A stretch of 64,000 nucleotides of DNA from Cytobacillus horneckiae (GCF_002835735.1 NZ_PISD01000049.1:17706-81705), one strand, 5' to 3'. Counted from the first letter of the stretch, positions 35,032-46,014 are shown. The notes: a model not told the origin generated them from the letters alone. Made by a program: numbers and translations.

Positions 35032-35455
35032 CCTCCATTTCATTTTCATTACTGGGACCAAATTGTTCACATAGATAGTCGTATATTTCAGAAGTCTGAC
35101 CCTCATACTCTTCGTTTTCAAATTTCTTCAACGCTTGAGCGATGGTACGAATCAACTCACGATTATCACCGCCTTCAAGAACTAACTTCTCAGCATATAG
35201 TTCCTTTAAATCATTAGATAAAGCAACCATATCCTTGACGTCATAATTTCCGTCTTTAATAATCGCTTCTCCTTTTTCATCCTTATTTGAGTGTTCCTTT
35301 AGTATCTCTTCTCTTTCTAAATCCACTGTTTTCAAACGTTCATTCATAATGTTTATAAGTCTTCTTCTGAATCGAGAATCTTTCCTTGTCAGTTTTAAGC
35401 TATATAAAAAATCAACAGCCTTTGGTAATTTTCCATATTCTAATTCTACTTTCAT
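35021..35455 (-). CDS. DUF1617 phage protein
   Basis: 144 residues, MKVELEYGKLPKAVDFLYSL behind AAAGGAGGCATTTTTT, then RFRRRLINIMNERLKTVDLE, EHSNKDEKGEAIIKDGNYDV and SEIYDYLCEQF. These blocks are characteristic of the DUF1617 family found at the end of the tail module of siphophages of Firmicutes. Function is unknown. It marks the region as prophage-derived, with the usual downstream order of holin and amidase. Confidence 0.8.
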   Translation of the reverse strand: MKVELEYGKLPKAVDFLYSLKLTRKDSRFRRRLINIMNERLKTVDLEREEILKEHSNKDEKGEAIIKDGNYDVKDMVALSNDLKELYAEKLVLEGGDNRELIRTIAQALKKFENEEYEGQTSEIYDYLCEQFGPSNENEMEDVV

Positions 35456-35470
35456 AAAAAATGCCTCCTT

Positions 35471-35543
35471 TTATGACAAGCTTGTTTTCAATTTATTTAG
35501 TTCTTCTTCTAATTCTATAATTTTTTGTTCTTCCAGTGGCGGT
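35471..35543 (-). pseudogene. 3' scrap of the preceding phage gene, cut at a breakpoint
   Basis: PPLEEQKIIELEEELNKLKT and a TAA at 35471, 15 bp before the DUF1617 start. Upstream of about 35543 the sequence is unrelated (recombinase region, plus strand), so the rest of the phage tail operon was deleted here. Confidence 0.6.
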
Positions 35544-35598
35544 TAATAACGGTGTAATGCAAGGGGATTTTGTGATTGATAGAGCAACACCTTTTTAT

Positions 35599-36271
35599 AT
35601 GGACACGGAGAGGATATTGAAAACCAAGTTATTTCTGATAAATACTTAGAGAAAGAAGAACTGTTGCCATAGAAAAAGGAGAAATTGATGACTATGTCAT
35701 TTTCTTAACATTAGCTTGGACAGGCCTTAGAATTGGAGAATTACTAGCACTTAAATGGAAAGACATAGACTTTGAAGGAAATACAATCAATATAACAAAA
35801 ACATATTATAATCCAAGAAATGTAACTAAGGATTATCAACTTTTACCCCCAAAAACCAAAGGTTCTATAAGGAAAATAACAATAGAAAGTGAAGTTGTTA
35901 CAACTCTAAAAAAACATAAATTAAAGCAAAAAGAAGTTAAACTCCAGGTTGGAAATGATTTTTATGATAAGGATTTTGTATTTGGACGATTTAACGCACC
36001 CTACTATGGATACCCACACTTTATTAAAACAATAGAAAACCGAATGAGAAGTTTATTAAAAAAGACTTCAATAAACAAAAAAATAACACCACATTCCTTA
36101 AGGCATACTCATACTTCTTTATTGGCTGAAGCTGGCGTTGAATTACTACAAATCATGGATCGTTTAGGTCATACTGAAGATGCTACAACAACACAAGTAT
36201 ATCTTCACATCACAAAGGATAGAAAAAAAGAAGCTTCTCAAAAGTTTGGGGAACTAATGAGAAGCCTCTAA
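35599..36271 (+). pseudogene. Tyrosine recombinase (phage integrase), N-terminus lost
   Basis: The frame carries YGHGEDIENQVISDKYLEKE up to a TAG near 35672, then shifts into IEKGEIDDYVIFLTLAWTGL and stays open to 36271. All catalytic residues are present: R in TGLRIGE, K in PPKTKGS, HSLRHTH, LGHTE and Y in TTQVYLHITK. The N-terminal arm-binding and core-binding domains are missing and there is a frameshift at about 35670. An ATG at 36044 is internal. It ends KKEASQKFGELMRSL, whose DNA forms a hairpin. It was probably the integrase of the prophage whose lysis genes remain to the left. Confidence 0.85.
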
Positions 36272-36283
36272 AATTTCTATACA

Positions 36284-36305
36284 CGGCACCTTTTTACGGG
36301 TGCCG
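36284..36305 (-). terminator. Hairpin after groEL
   Basis: CGGCACC - TTTTTAC - GGGTGCCG lies 40 bp after the groEL stop. The stem is good but lacks a T tract on the minus strand. Confidence 0.4.
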
Positions 36306-36344
36306 AGCTTTGAACGTTGATATAACAAGCTTTTAAAAGCTAAA

Positions 36345-37976
<1,632 letters not shown>

Positions 37977-38034
37977 TTAGTACCTCCTCTATAATTATCA
38001 AACTATTTTTGTATAAGTATATAGCTGTCAGCAA

Positions 38035-38319
38035 TTAGCCAATGACAGCAAGAATGTCGTTTTCACGTAAGATTAAGTATTCTTTATCTTGGTATTTAAC
38101 TTCTGTACCAGCATATTTTGAGAAGATAATATGGTCACCTTCAGCAACCTCTAATGCAACACGTTCTCCACTTTCAAGAATACGTCCTGTACCTGCTGCA
38201 ACTACTTTACCTTCTTGAGGCTTTTCTTTAGCACTATCCGGTAGTACGATACCGCTTGCAGTTTTTTCTTCTGTTTCAACAAGCTCAATAATAATTCGAT
38301 CACCTAGTGGCTTCAACAA
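38035..38319 (-). CDS. groES: Co-chaperonin GroES (10 kDa)
   Basis: 94 residues when started at the first TTG of TTGTTGAAGCCACTAGG, which follows GAGGAGGTTGTTTCAC and gives the family start (M)[12 protein letters not shown]. An upstream in-frame extension (to 38337) would cover the ribosome site. The mobile loop [20 protein letters not shown] and [20 protein letters not shown] are typical. It caps the GroEL ring. First gene of the groESL operon. Confidence 0.97.
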   Translation of the reverse strand: MLKPLGDRIIIELVETEEKTASGIVLPDSAKEKPQEGKVVAAGTGRILESGERVALEVAEGDHIIFSKYAGTEVKYQDKEYLILRENDILAVIG

Positions 38320-38356
38320 GTGAAACAACCTCCTCAATCCATTTAAATTATTTTTA

Positions 38357-38383
38357 TTAGCACTCTCTTGACTTGAGTGCTAA
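38357..38383 (-). promoter_or_regulatory. CIRCE element (HrcA operator) of groESL
   Basis: TTAGCACTC - TCTTGACTT - GAGTGCTAA: perfect 9-9-9 CIRCE inverted repeat 38 bp upstream of the groES start. It is the binding site of the heat-shock repressor HrcA. Confidence 0.98.
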
Positions 38384-38393
38384 CACATCTTTT

Positions 38394-38422
38394 ATATTAA
38401 TAAATCCTGTTAACTTTTGCAA
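38394..38422 (-). promoter_or_regulatory. SigmaA promoter of groESL
   Basis: On the minus strand TTGCAA (38417-38422), a 17-bp spacer and TAATAT (38394-38399), with the CIRCE element 10 bp further down covering the start region. Confidence 0.75.
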
Positions 38423-38607
38423 GCATCAACCTTTAATTTTTACGAGAAAAATAAAAACGATCAACTGCAAATAAGCCAACCCCAACATTCTATACAGTTG
38501 GATTCCTTTTTATTCACGCTTTTTCAGTTATACTATTTGAATCTAGAGGCTATTTATTAGTAAAATGTATGTTAGTGCAACTCTCTAAGGAATAGGGGAC
38601 ATTTAAT

Positions 38608-39336
38608 TTGAAAAAAGAGTATTGGCTTATATTAATTATTTATATAGCAATGCAGTTATCAGGGATAGTCGGTATTCCGCTTATTCTATTTATTGGTGAT
38701 TCGCTAGGGAAGGATTTTCAAGAGACTGCAATGATGGCTCCGTCGCTTTGGATTATTCTTAGCTTCTCCGTCACTTTAATTATTACATTATGGCTGCTTA
38801 GAAATGAGAAAAATGCCAGCTTAGATAGAGATAAAGCGCCAGCAGGTGCATCCATTGCATGGGCGATTGCCGGAATTCCGCTCGCTTTTATTGCACAATC
38901 GGTTGCAGCCCAAATCGAAATGATGCTCGGTATTGACATGGGCTCCGAAAATACACAGCAAATTATGAGCTTAATTGAAACATCAGCGATCGTCATTCTA
39001 GTTGTTTCGATTATTGGACCGATTTTAGAAGAGATTATTTTTAGAAAGATCATTTTCGGTTCTCTCCATAAGCGCCTAAACTTCTTCTTGTCAGCACTGA
39101 TTAGCTCGTTGATATTCTCTTTAGCACATGGAGAAATCGAGCATTTGATTTTATATGCGGCAATGGGCTTTACATTTGCGTTCCTTTATGTAAAAACAAA
39201 GCGGATTCTCGTACCGATCTTCGCTCACGTAGTCATGAATACAACAGTCGTCATTATCCAGTTAAATATAGAGAACTTAGAGAAATGGCTTAAAGAAATG
39301 GAAACGGTGCAAATGATTGTTAGGGGACTACTATGA
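38608..39336 (+). CDS. ydiL: CPBP-family intramembrane metalloprotease (YdiL)
   Basis: 242 residues from TTG 38608 (AATAGGGGACATTTAAT before it), seven to eight hydrophobic segments. The CPBP/Abi motifs are complete: EEIIFRKIIFGSL (EExxxR), FSLAHGEIEH (FxxxH) and HVVMNT (HxxxN-like). It is a putative glutamic-type membrane endopeptidase related to CAAX prenyl protease. Position beside groESL and before ydiK is that of B. subtilis ydiL. Substrate unknown. Overlaps ydiK by four bases. Confidence 0.9.
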   Translation: MKKEYWLILIIYIAMQLSGIVGIPLILFIGDSLGKDFQETAMMAPSLWIILSFSVTLIITLWLLRNEKNASLDRDKAPAGASIAWAIAGIPLAFIAQSVAAQIEMMLGIDMGSENTQQIMSLIETSAIVILVVSIIGPILEEIIFRKIIFGSLHKRLNFFLSALISSLIFSLAHGEIEHLILYAAMGFTFAFLYVKTKRILVPIFAHVVMNTTVVIIQLNIENLEKWLKEMETVQMIVRGLL

Positions 39337-39539
39337 GAAGAATACCTTTGTTTAGCGGCATCTTTTATTTGCTGTTTGGCATCATCTTTATCTACTTCGC
39401 CATCCTGAACCTGCAAATCAACGGCGAATGGGGATTTTTCACTTACTTGCTCCTCATCATCGCCACCTTTGATATCGGCGGAGGCATCAAGATGATCGGG
39501 CTTCATTTTAGAATGAAAAAAATGCAGGAAAAGAAATGA
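39333..39539 (+). CDS. ydiK: YdiK-like small membrane protein (DUF4305)
   Basis: 68 residues, two membrane helices (FSGIFYLLFGIIFIYFAI; FFTYLLLIIATFDIGGGIKM) and a basic tail. It begins within the ydiL stop (ATGA overlap) and is translationally coupled to it. Same place and size as B. subtilis ydiK. Function unknown. Confidence 0.85.
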   Translation: MRRIPLFSGIFYLLFGIIFIYFAILNLQINGEWGFFTYLLLIIATFDIGGGIKMIGLHFRMKKMQEKK

Positions 39540-39548
39540 TATCATGGA

Positions 39549-39582
39549 CTCAAAAAGAGGCAGCTCTTTTTGGGTCTTTTTT
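39549..39582 (+). terminator. Terminator after ydiK
   Basis: CTCAAAAAGAG - GCAG - CTCTTTTTGGG then TCTTTTTT, ten bases after the ydiK stop. Confidence 0.85.
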
Positions 39583-39747
39583 GTACAGCTCTTTGCTGTT
39601 GAATGGATGGCACTTATTTTTACAGCCATTGTTAATTTATTGGGTCTTTAAAATAACAGGAACTCTGCTTTTCTCACTGATAGGCTCTTTGTAATGACAG
39701 CTTCTCTGCTTTTAATGCAAATTGCCACATGATCTCGAAAACACAAT

Positions 39748-39798
39748 AAAAAAAAACAGCCAAGACAAAACATTTACTGTTCCTCTCCACTGTTTTTC
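39748..39798 (-). terminator. Possible terminator of rex
   Basis: Minus strand AAAAACAG ... CTGTTTTTTTTT: a short stem with a large loop but a very long T tract, 15 bp after the rex stop. Confidence 0.45.
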
Positions 39799-39811
39799 AT
39801 TACGGATATAT

Positions 39812-40456
39812 TTATTGATCTTTCGAAGGATAATGCTTTAAGAAATATACTAATGATTGCAATTCTACAGCTAGATCAATATGATGTACCCTTATATGAG
39901 AAGGTACGGACAGTCTTGCCGGTGTGAAGTTTAGAATGCCCTTCACTTTGCCTTTGTTAATCCGGTCTGTAATTGTTTGGGCCACCGAAGCTGGAACAGT
40001 TAGAATGACCACTTGAATATCATTTTCCTCAATGAGCTGTTCGAGATCATCCATATGATATACAGGGACTTTTCCGATTTTTGTCCCTACCTTATCCGAA
40101 ACATCAAAGGCTACTTCGATTTTTGTATTATTATTTTTTAAAAAATTGTAATTTAAAAACGCAGTACCTAAGTTACCAACACCTATGAGAGCAACTTTTG
40201 TCACTTCATCCTGATCTAATGTTTTTCTGAAAAAGCCAAGCAAATAATTCACATTGTATCCGTATCCTTTTTTGCCTAATGCACCAAAATAGGAAAAATC
40301 TCGGCGGATTGTAGCGGAATCGACTTTCACGGCTTCGCTTAATTCTGCTGATGAAACTCTCTGCTTGCCGGACGCATGTAAATTTTTTAAAAAACGATAA
40401 TACAATGGCAATCTTTTGGCTGTTGCTTGAGGGATCTTCACCGATTCGTTGGGCAT
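39812..40456 (-). CDS. rex: Redox-sensing transcriptional repressor Rex
   Basis: 214 residues, near-identical in plan to B. subtilis Rex (YdiH). Winged-helix DNA-binding domain [36 protein letters not shown], then a Rossmann domain with [12 protein letters not shown] and [12 protein letters not shown], and a swapped C-terminal helix. It binds DNA when NADH is low and represses fermentation and respiration genes. ATG 40456 follows TGGAGTTGAGTAA. It follows moaC by 33 bp, as in B. subtilis, though the tat genes usually between rex and ydiK are absent. Confidence 0.98.
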   Translation of the reverse strand: MPNESVKIPQATAKRLPLYYRFLKNLHASGKQRVSSAELSEAVKVDSATIRRDFSYFGALGKKGYGYNVNYLLGFFRKTLDQDEVTKVALIGVGNLGTAFLNYNFLKNNNTKIEVAFDVSDKVGTKIGKVPVYHMDDLEQLIEENDIQVVILTVPASVAQTITDRINKGKVKGILNFTPARLSVPSHIRVHHIDLAVELQSLVYFLKHYPSKDQ

Positions 40457-40489
40457 TTACTCAACTCCATTCCTAGGATTTAAAAGAGT

Positions 40490-40975
40490 TCAATCCCTTT
40501 TAAAATCACCGTTTTTGCCGCCAGTTTTTTCAACTAAATACGTCGGGCCAATTACCATGCCTTTATCTACAGCTTTACACATATCATAAACTGTTAAAGC
40601 AGTAACTGAAGCCGCTGTCAGCGCTTCCATTTCTACGCCTGTATGGCCTTTTGTCTTGGCAGTGCAATCAATTAATAATTTATAAGTATCGTCTTCATTC
40701 TTCTCCCATGAAAAAGAAATGTCCACACCGTTTAACGGGATCGGATGGCACATCGGAATAATATCTGCTGTTTTCTTGCATGCCATTATCCCGGCAACTT
40801 GCGCAACAGCAAGTACATCTCCCTTTTTCATTGAATTCGAAGTCACTTTTTCATATATTTCATGACTCACTACTATGCTGGAATGTGCAATTGCCGTTCT
40901 GGCTGTTTCAGGCTTATCGCTAATATCCACCATTTTGGCTCTGCCCTCTTCATTAAAATGCGTTAATTCTGCCAT
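40490..40975 (-). CDS. moaC: Cyclic pyranopterin monophosphate synthase MoaC
   Basis: 161 residues. [20 protein letters not shown], the catalytic [34 protein letters not shown] and [16 protein letters not shown] are all intact. It converts the MoaA product to cyclic pyranopterin monophosphate in molybdenum cofactor synthesis. Start behind GAGAGGTGTTAGTAA. Next to rex as in B. subtilis; no other moa gene is in the window. Confidence 0.97.
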   Translation of the reverse strand: MAELTHFNEEGRAKMVDISDKPETARTAIAHSSIVVSHEIYEKVTSNSMKKGDVLAVAQVAGIMACKKTADIIPMCHPIPLNGVDISFSWEKNEDDTYKLLIDCTAKTKGHTGVEMEALTAASVTALTVYDMCKAVDKGMVIGPTYLVEKTGGKNGDFKRD

Positions 40976-41114
40976 TTACTAACACCTCTCTACAAAATGA
41001 TACACTATTTTGATTCCTCTGGTAAGTAGGTTTATTTATTTTTAACAACACTGCCTTTATTGCCGAACACATTGTGAATAGGTTACACTATCTCTATATA
41101 TAGAGGTGAAAAAG

Positions 41115-43040
41115 ATGATTTTATTGCAGGTGAATCAGCTGTCGAAAAGTTTCGGTGCTGACCCTATTTTAACGAATATTAAACTGGAAGTTCAAACGCG
41201 CGACCGGATTGCACTCGTTGGACGCAACGGGGCTGGGAAATCGACATTGCTTAAAATGATTGCCGGTCATATGTCCTATGATTCCGGTGAGATGATCAAA
41301 TCTAAAGAAACGCAGATAGGCTATCTCGCACAAAATACAGGACTTGAATCTGAATTATCCATTTGGGATGAAATGCTAACTGTTTTTAGCTATTTACAAC
41401 AGCAGGAAAAAGAACTGCGTGCACTTGAAGAAAAAATGGGTGATCCGCAAATAATGGATCAGCCGCAAGAGTACGAGCGCATATTGAAAAACTATGATAG
41501 GTTGCAAGTCAGCTTTAAAGAACAAGGCGGTTATCAATATGAAGCTGACATTCGCTCTGTTTTGCATGGATTAAACTTTCAATCATTCAGTTATGATACA
41601 AAAATAGCGGCTTTAAGCGGCGGACAAAAAACAAGGCTGGCGCTAGCAAAGCTGTTGCTGCGCAAGCCTGATTTACTCATATTGGATGAGCCAACCAACC
41701 ATTTGGATATTGAAACGCTCTCATGGCTTGAACAATATCTTCAAAGCTATGACGGCGCGATTTTAATTGTTTCGCATGACCGGTACTTCCTTGATAAAGT
41801 TGTGAACCAAGTATATGAAATCACAAGAAATCATATGAAGCGATATTCGGGAAATTATAGCCATTACTTAGATCAAAAGGCTGCTAACTATGAGCGTGAG
41901 ATGAAACAATATGAAAAGCAGCAGGAAGAAATCGCAAAGCTTGAAGACTTTGTACAAAGAAACCTTGCACGAGCATCAACAACGAAACGTGCGCAAAGCC
42001 GCAGAAAGCAGCTCGAAAGGATAGAGAGAATCGATCGTCCACTCGGCGATGAAAAATCAGCTACCTTTGGTTTTCAAATTGAAAAACAATCAGGAAATGA
42101 TGTACTATCTGTAAGCTCCCTTGCTGTTGGATATGAAGGACAGAAAGTATCAGAAAACATTTCCTTCCGCATTTCTCGTGGAGACAGCATCGCACTCGTC
42201 GGCCCTAACGGAATCGGCAAATCAACTTTACTCAAAACATTAGTGGACAAGCTCCCGGCAATCGCTGGTGATTATAGCTTCGGTTCCAATGTCACCATTG
42301 GTTATTATGATCAGCAGCAAGCAGACCTGACCTCTAATAAACAGGTTTTAAATGAGCTGTGGGATGACTATCCCTTGATGCCAGAAAAAGATATACGCAC
42401 AGTACTCGGCAATTTTTTATTCTCAGGAGACGATGTGCTAAAAATCGTATCCACGCTTAGCGGCGGAGAAAAGGCAAGACTTGCTCTAGCGAAGCTAATG
42501 ATGCAAAAGGCAAATGTGCTCATACTTGATGAGCCGACCAATCATCTCGATTTAGACAGTAAAGAGATATTAGAAAATGCGTTAATCGATTATCCTGGGA
42601 CATTGTTATTTGTTTCCCATGACCGTTATTTTATTAACAGAATTACAACAAAGGTTATTGAGTTATCAACAGATGGAGCCACCGAATATCTTGGTGATTA
42701 CGACTATTATGTGGATAAAAAGCTGGAACAGGAAGAGCTGGATGCACTAGAATCGCCTGACATTGTACAAACTCAGCCACAAAAGCTAGAGAAGCTAAAT
42801 TATCAACAAGATAAGGAAGCTAAAAAATTAGAACGGCAAAGAAAGAGAAGGCTTGAGGAAATTGAAGCACAAATTGAAGATCTTGAAGGAAAAATAGATG
42901 AAATGGACACACTCCTTTGTGACCCTGATATTTTTCAAGACCATGAGAAAGTGCTTAATATAACAACAGAAAATAATGAACTGAAATTAAAGCTCGACCA
43001 GCTGATTGAAGAATGGACTGAGCTTGGGGATAAAGTATAG
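41115..43040 (+). CDS. ydiF: ABC-F family ATPase (YdiF)
   Basis: 641 residues from ATG 41115; the GTG nine bases earlier is the ribosome site itself (TAGAGGTGAAAAAG). Two ABC domains: Walker A GRNGAGKSTLLKMIAGH and GPNGIGKSTLLKTLVDK, signatures LSGGQKTRLALAKLL and LSGGEKARLALAKLM, Walker B LLILDEPTNHLD and VLILDEPTNHLD. The interdomain linker is long and charged and a coiled-coil tail follows. No membrane domain, so it acts on the ribosome like other ABC-F factors rather than as a transporter. Place as in B. subtilis ydiF. Terminator 43041-43066 follows. Confidence 0.95.
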   Translation: MILLQVNQLSKSFGADPILTNIKLEVQTRDRIALVGRNGAGKSTLLKMIAGHMSYDSGEMIKSKETQIGYLAQNTGLESELSIWDEMLTVFSYLQQQEKELRALEEKMGDPQIMDQPQEYERILKNYDRLQVSFKEQGGYQYEADIRSVLHGLNFQSFSYDTKIAALSGGQKTRLALAKLLLRKPDLLILDEPTNHLDIETLSWLEQYLQSYDGAILIVSHDRYFLDKVVNQVYEITRNHMKRYSGNYSHYLDQKAANYEREMKQYEKQQEEIAKLEDFVQRNLARASTTKRAQSRRKQLERIERIDRPLGDEKSATFGFQIEKQSGNDVLSVSSLAVGYEGQKVSENISFRISRGDSIALVGPNGIGKSTLLKTLVDKLPAIAGDYSFGSNVTIGYYDQQQADLTSNKQVLNELWDDYPLMPEKDIRTVLGNFLFSGDDVLKIVSTLSGGEKARLALAKLMMQKANVLILDEPTNHLDLDSKEILENALIDYPGTLLFVSHDRYFINRITTKVIELSTDGATEYLGDYDYYVDKKLEQEELDALESPDIVQTQPQKLEKLNYQQDKEAKKLERQRKRRLEEIEAQIEDLEGKIDEMDTLLCDPDIFQDHEKVLNITTENNELKLKLDQLIEEWTELGDKV

Positions 43041-43066
43041 CCGGGAGAATGTTTCTCCCGGTTTTA
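43041..43066 (+). terminator. Terminator of ydiF
   Basis: CCGGGAGAA - TGT - TTCTCCCGG followed by TTTTATATT, directly after the stop. Confidence 0.9.
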
Positions 43067-43074
43067 TATTACCT

Positions 43075-43198
43075 TTATCCACAACTCTATTCACATAAAA
43101 AATCAATAAATAACTGATTTCAACAGACTTTTCCACATTATCCACAATAATTATCCCACTTATCAACAAAAACTTCTGAAAATTTAATTTTATCCACA
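43075..43198. promoter_or_regulatory. DnaA-box cluster between ydiF and tsaD
   Basis: Three perfect DnaA boxes TTATCCACA at 43075-43083, 43138-43146 and 43190-43198, plus one-mismatch boxes TTTTCCACA (43129-43137) and TTATCAACA (43160-43168), all on the plus strand. B. subtilis has a known DnaA-box cluster at gcp (tsaD), one of those that titrate DnaA and limit re-initiation. The same gene neighbourhood and box density indicate a conserved counterpart. Confidence 0.85.
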
Positions 43199-43206
43199 AA
43201 TTTATA

Positions 43207-43227
43207 GGCCCCTCATGCAAGGGGCCA
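43207..43227 (-). terminator. Terminator of the tsaEB-rimI-tsaD operon
   Basis: GGCCCCT - CATGC - AAGGGGCC stem just after the tsaD stop; tail on the minus strand is TATAAATTT, a weak T tract. Confidence 0.65.
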
Positions 43228-43234
43228 ATTTAGC

Positions 43235-44263
43235 TTATATATTATTGTGGATAGCTATATCCAAACCTGGATTTGCATTCAACGCCAAATCTGAACGGAC
43301 ACCTTTATTGAACATAATCGCACCAGCAGCTGCAATCATTGCTGCATTGTCTGTACAAAGATTAAGCGGCGGAATCACTAGCTCAATTTCTTTATTTTCA
43401 TTAAATGCCTCTTCTAAAGCACTGCGCAGCCCTTTATTCGCCGCAACTCCACCTGCAAGCAGCAATTGCTTTACCTTATATTCCTTCACTGCATTGACTG
43501 TTTTCGTCACCAATACATCAATCACACTATCTTGAAAGCTTGCTGCCAGATCTTCAGGGCGAATACTTTCACCACGTTGTTCAGTGTTGTGGACAGTGTT
43601 AATAACTGCTGATTTTAAGCCGCTGAAGCTAAAATCATATGACCCATCCTCCAGCCATGCCCGTGGGAGTTTAATCGACGGCTCTCCTTCATGAGCGAGC
43701 CTGTCAATGTGCGGACCTCCCGGATAAGGTAAATGAAGCGTTCTCGCAACCTTATCATAGGCCTCACCAGCAGCATCGTCCCGCGTTTCGCCGATCACTT
43801 CAAAATGTCCGTGCTCTTTCATATACACCAGCTCTGTATGACCTCCCGAAACGACGAGTGACATTGCAGGAAATACCATCTCAGTTACAAGTCGGTTAGC
43901 ATAAATATGCCCGGCAATATGATGAACGCCTACAAGTGGAATACCATGTGCAAAGGAAATTGCTTTTGCCGCATTTACCCCGACAAGCAATGCGCCCACT
44001 AAGCCAGGACCCTCAGTTACTGCCACCGCAGAAATATCTTTCATCTCAATATCCGCTTCATTTAACGCTTCCTCAAGCACAATCGTCATCTGTTCCACAT
44101 GATGCCTAGAAGCGATTTCAGGAACAACTCCGCCAAAACGTTTATGACTTTCAATTTGTGAAGCAACGACATTCGCAACCACTTCTCTTCCGTTTTTAAC
44201 AATGGCTACAGCCGTTTCATCACAACTCGTTTCTATACCCATAATAAACTGATGTTTATCCAT
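43235..44263 (-). CDS. tsaD: tRNA N6-threonylcarbamoyladenosine transferase TsaD
   Basis: 342 residues from ATG 44263, which shares its A with the TAA of rimI (TAATG); an upstream GTG (44278) is also possible. [20 protein letters not shown], the metal-binding [13 protein letters not shown] (HxxxH), [16 protein letters not shown] and [14 protein letters not shown] are typical of Kae1/Gcp. It joins threonylcarbamoyl to A37 of ANN-decoding tRNAs with TsaB and TsaE, both in the same operon. Confidence 0.98.
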   Translation of the reverse strand: MDKHQFIMGIETSCDETAVAIVKNGREVVANVVASQIESHKRFGGVVPEIASRHHVEQMTIVLEEALNEADIEMKDISAVAVTEGPGLVGALLVGVNAAKAISFAHGIPLVGVHHIAGHIYANRLVTEMVFPAMSLVVSGGHTELVYMKEHGHFEVIGETRDDAAGEAYDKVARTLHLPYPGGPHIDRLAHEGEPSIKLPRAWLEDGSYDFSFSGLKSAVINTVHNTEQRGESIRPEDLAASFQDSVIDVLVTKTVNAVKEYKVKQLLLAGGVAANKGLRSALEEAFNENKEIELVIPPLNLCTDNAAMIAAAGAIMFNKGVRSDLALNANPGLDIAIHNNI

Positions 44264-44736
44264 TATAAATTCACCCACATTATTAAAGCATCCTCTTGAT
44301 TGTCAGTATAATAATTCTTTCTAATACCGCCGTCTTGAAAACCTAATTTGCGATATAATTTTCGTGCGACTTCATTGGATAGACGCACTTCCAATGTCAT
44401 CGTTTTTGCACCAAGCTCTGAAGCGATTTCCATCAGCTTTTTCATCATTGCCTCACCAAGCTTACGCCCACGATATTGAGGAAGAATAGCTACATTGGTG
44501 ACATGTGCTTCATCCGTCACAACCCATGTTCCGCTATATCCAATGACCTGTCCATTTTCCTCAATCACAATATACGCAGCAAATTGATTCTTTGTAATTT
44601 CATTATAAAAAGCTTCCCTGCTCCATGGTACAGAGAAAGACTCATGCTCGACCTTCAGTACATCATCTATGTCTTGCTCTTTCATTAACCGAAATGTAAT
44701 GGATTCATTCATATTGGCATTATTCATGTCAATCAT
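44263..44736 (-). CDS. rimI: Ribosomal protein bS18-alanine N-acetyltransferase RimI
   Basis: 157 residues, GNAT fold. [17 protein letters not shown] (family N-terminal block), [20 protein letters not shown] (acetyl-CoA R-x-x-x-x-G/A motif) and [18 protein letters not shown] are as in RimI. It acetylates the N-terminus of S18. Overlaps tsaB by eight bases and tsaD by one, so it is translated with them, an order shared with B. subtilis ydiB-E. Confidence 0.95.
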   Translation of the reverse strand: MIDMNNANMNESITFRLMKEQDIDDVLKVEHESFSVPWSREAFYNEITKNQFAAYIVIEENGQVIGYSGTWVVTDEAHVTNVAILPQYRGRKLGEAMMKKLMEIASELGAKTMTLEVRLSNEVARKLYRKLGFQDGGIRKNYYTDNQEDALIMWVNL

Positions 44737-45433
44737 TCTTCCCTTTATTCGCTTCTAGCCATTTTGATTCTGCTTCTGCTAACCGAATATAATTAGGAAC
44801 AAAAGAGTGGATATCCACAGGTTCTTTATCACGTCCTAAAAAAGCAAGCTCAGCTGGGCGAGGATTTTGCTCGGTCAGTTTGGCTAAAACAGCCTGATCG
44901 CCTAATGCTTCCTTGATGACAGCATCATGAATCGGCAGGTCATTCCCGACAAATAGAACCCTTTCTTGTCGTACCTTTAAGGCTGCTACCCAATCTTTAG
45001 CTAAAAGAAGATGATCTTGTTTATCTACTATTAATCGCCCATTATCATATTTATATAATCCAGTATAGATTTGACCTCTTCTTGCATCAAATAACGGAGA
45101 GATTATTCCATCAAAATAATGTCCTGCAGAAGCTGCCACAACAGCTAAACTAGAAACACCTGCTAATGGAATATTTAATGTCCATGCAAGCGTCTTAGCA
45201 ATAGTTACACCGATTCTCACACCTGTATAAGAGCCAGGTCCTTCAGCAACGACGATTTTATCTAGATCAGACGAAATCATATCACAATCCTTCATTAATG
45301 TTTCAATCGCCGGCATCACCCGAATGGAATGATTCTTCTTTATATTCGTTATATATTCGCCAATTACACGATCATCATCAATCAGAGCGATGCCTAATGT
45401 ATAATTGGACGTATCAATCGCGAGTATCTTCAT
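44729..45433 (-). CDS. tsaB: tRNA threonylcarbamoyladenosine biosynthesis protein TsaB
   Basis: 234 residues, ASKHA fold without the metal site: MKILAIDTSNYTLGIALIDD, VAEGPGSYTGVRIGVTIAKT, SPLFDARRGQIYTGLYK. It is the partner that bridges TsaD and TsaE in t6A37 synthesis. ATGA overlap with tsaE. Confidence 0.96.
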   Translation of the reverse strand: MKILAIDTSNYTLGIALIDDDRVIGEYITNIKKNHSIRVMPAIETLMKDCDMISSDLDKIVVAEGPGSYTGVRIGVTIAKTLAWTLNIPLAGVSSLAVVAASAGHYFDGIISPLFDARRGQIYTGLYKYDNGRLIVDKQDHLLLAKDWVAALKVRQERVLFVGNDLPIHDAVIKEALGDQAVLAKLTEQNPRPAELAFLGRDKEPVDIHSFVPNYIRLAEAESKWLEANKGKND

Positions 45434-45885
45434 TTTAATAACTCCTTACAAACCGATACATATCTTTCACCCTTAGGTTTCAAACAGATCTTTCTCTCAT
45501 TTTCACTACTATGATATATATAAATTTCCATTCGTTCTTCAGGCAGCTGCTCTTCTATCAGGTGTGCCCATTCAACCACTGTGACGCCTTCGCCTTCAAA
45601 ATACTCATCAAAACCTAAATCCTCATAAGAATCCTGTACACGGTACACATCCATATGATATAAAGGCATTCTTCCATGGTATTCTTTTATAATCGTAAAA
45701 GTAGGGCTATTCACCGTTTTTTTTATTTCAAGACCTAATGCTAATCCTTTAGTAAAAGTAGTCTTACCCGCACCTAAATCTCCCTCAAGAAGAAGAACAT
45801 CTCCCGGCTTTATGAGTTCTCCGAGCCGTTTAGAAAATTTCATCGTCTCTTCTGCACTAGTAGATATCCACTCATATTCGCTCAT
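45430..45885 (-). CDS. tsaE: tRNA t6A biosynthesis ATPase TsaE
   Basis: 151 residues. P-loop LLEGDLGAGKTTFTKGLALG, NSPTFTIIKEYHG, YHMDVYRVQD and VEWAHLIEEQLP fit TsaE. It resets the TsaB-TsaD complex by ATP hydrolysis. First gene visible of the operon; thiL, which precedes it in B. subtilis, is not here, and the foreign cluster begins 400 bp upstream. Confidence 0.96.
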   Translation of the reverse strand: MSEYEWISTSAEETMKFSKRLGELIKPGDVLLLEGDLGAGKTTFTKGLALGLEIKKTVNSPTFTIIKEYHGRMPLYHMDVYRVQDSYEDLGFDEYFEGEGVTVVEWAHLIEEQLPEERMEIYIYHSSENERKICLKPKGERYVSVCKELLK

Positions 45886-45992
45886 TCTTTCATCACCTTC
45901 ATTACTTTATACAAAAGGAGAACCCCCTCATGTAAGGCTAGTCAATTTATATAACATTAAAACCTTAATTAAATATCTAATCAGCCGAAAAA

Positions 45993-46014
45993 TCCTTAGG
46001 AATGATCCTAAGGA
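45993..46014. repeat. Short hairpin CCTTAGGAATGATCCTAAGG
   Basis: TCCTTAGGA - ATGA - TCCTAAGGA, nine-base arms, upstream of tsaE, with T-poor flanks. Could be a terminator remnant or operator. Confidence 0.4.

Noticed and set aside
34960..35217. 85-codon plus-strand frame in the phage module
   Set aside because: Antisense to two convincing phage genes and without a ribosome site.
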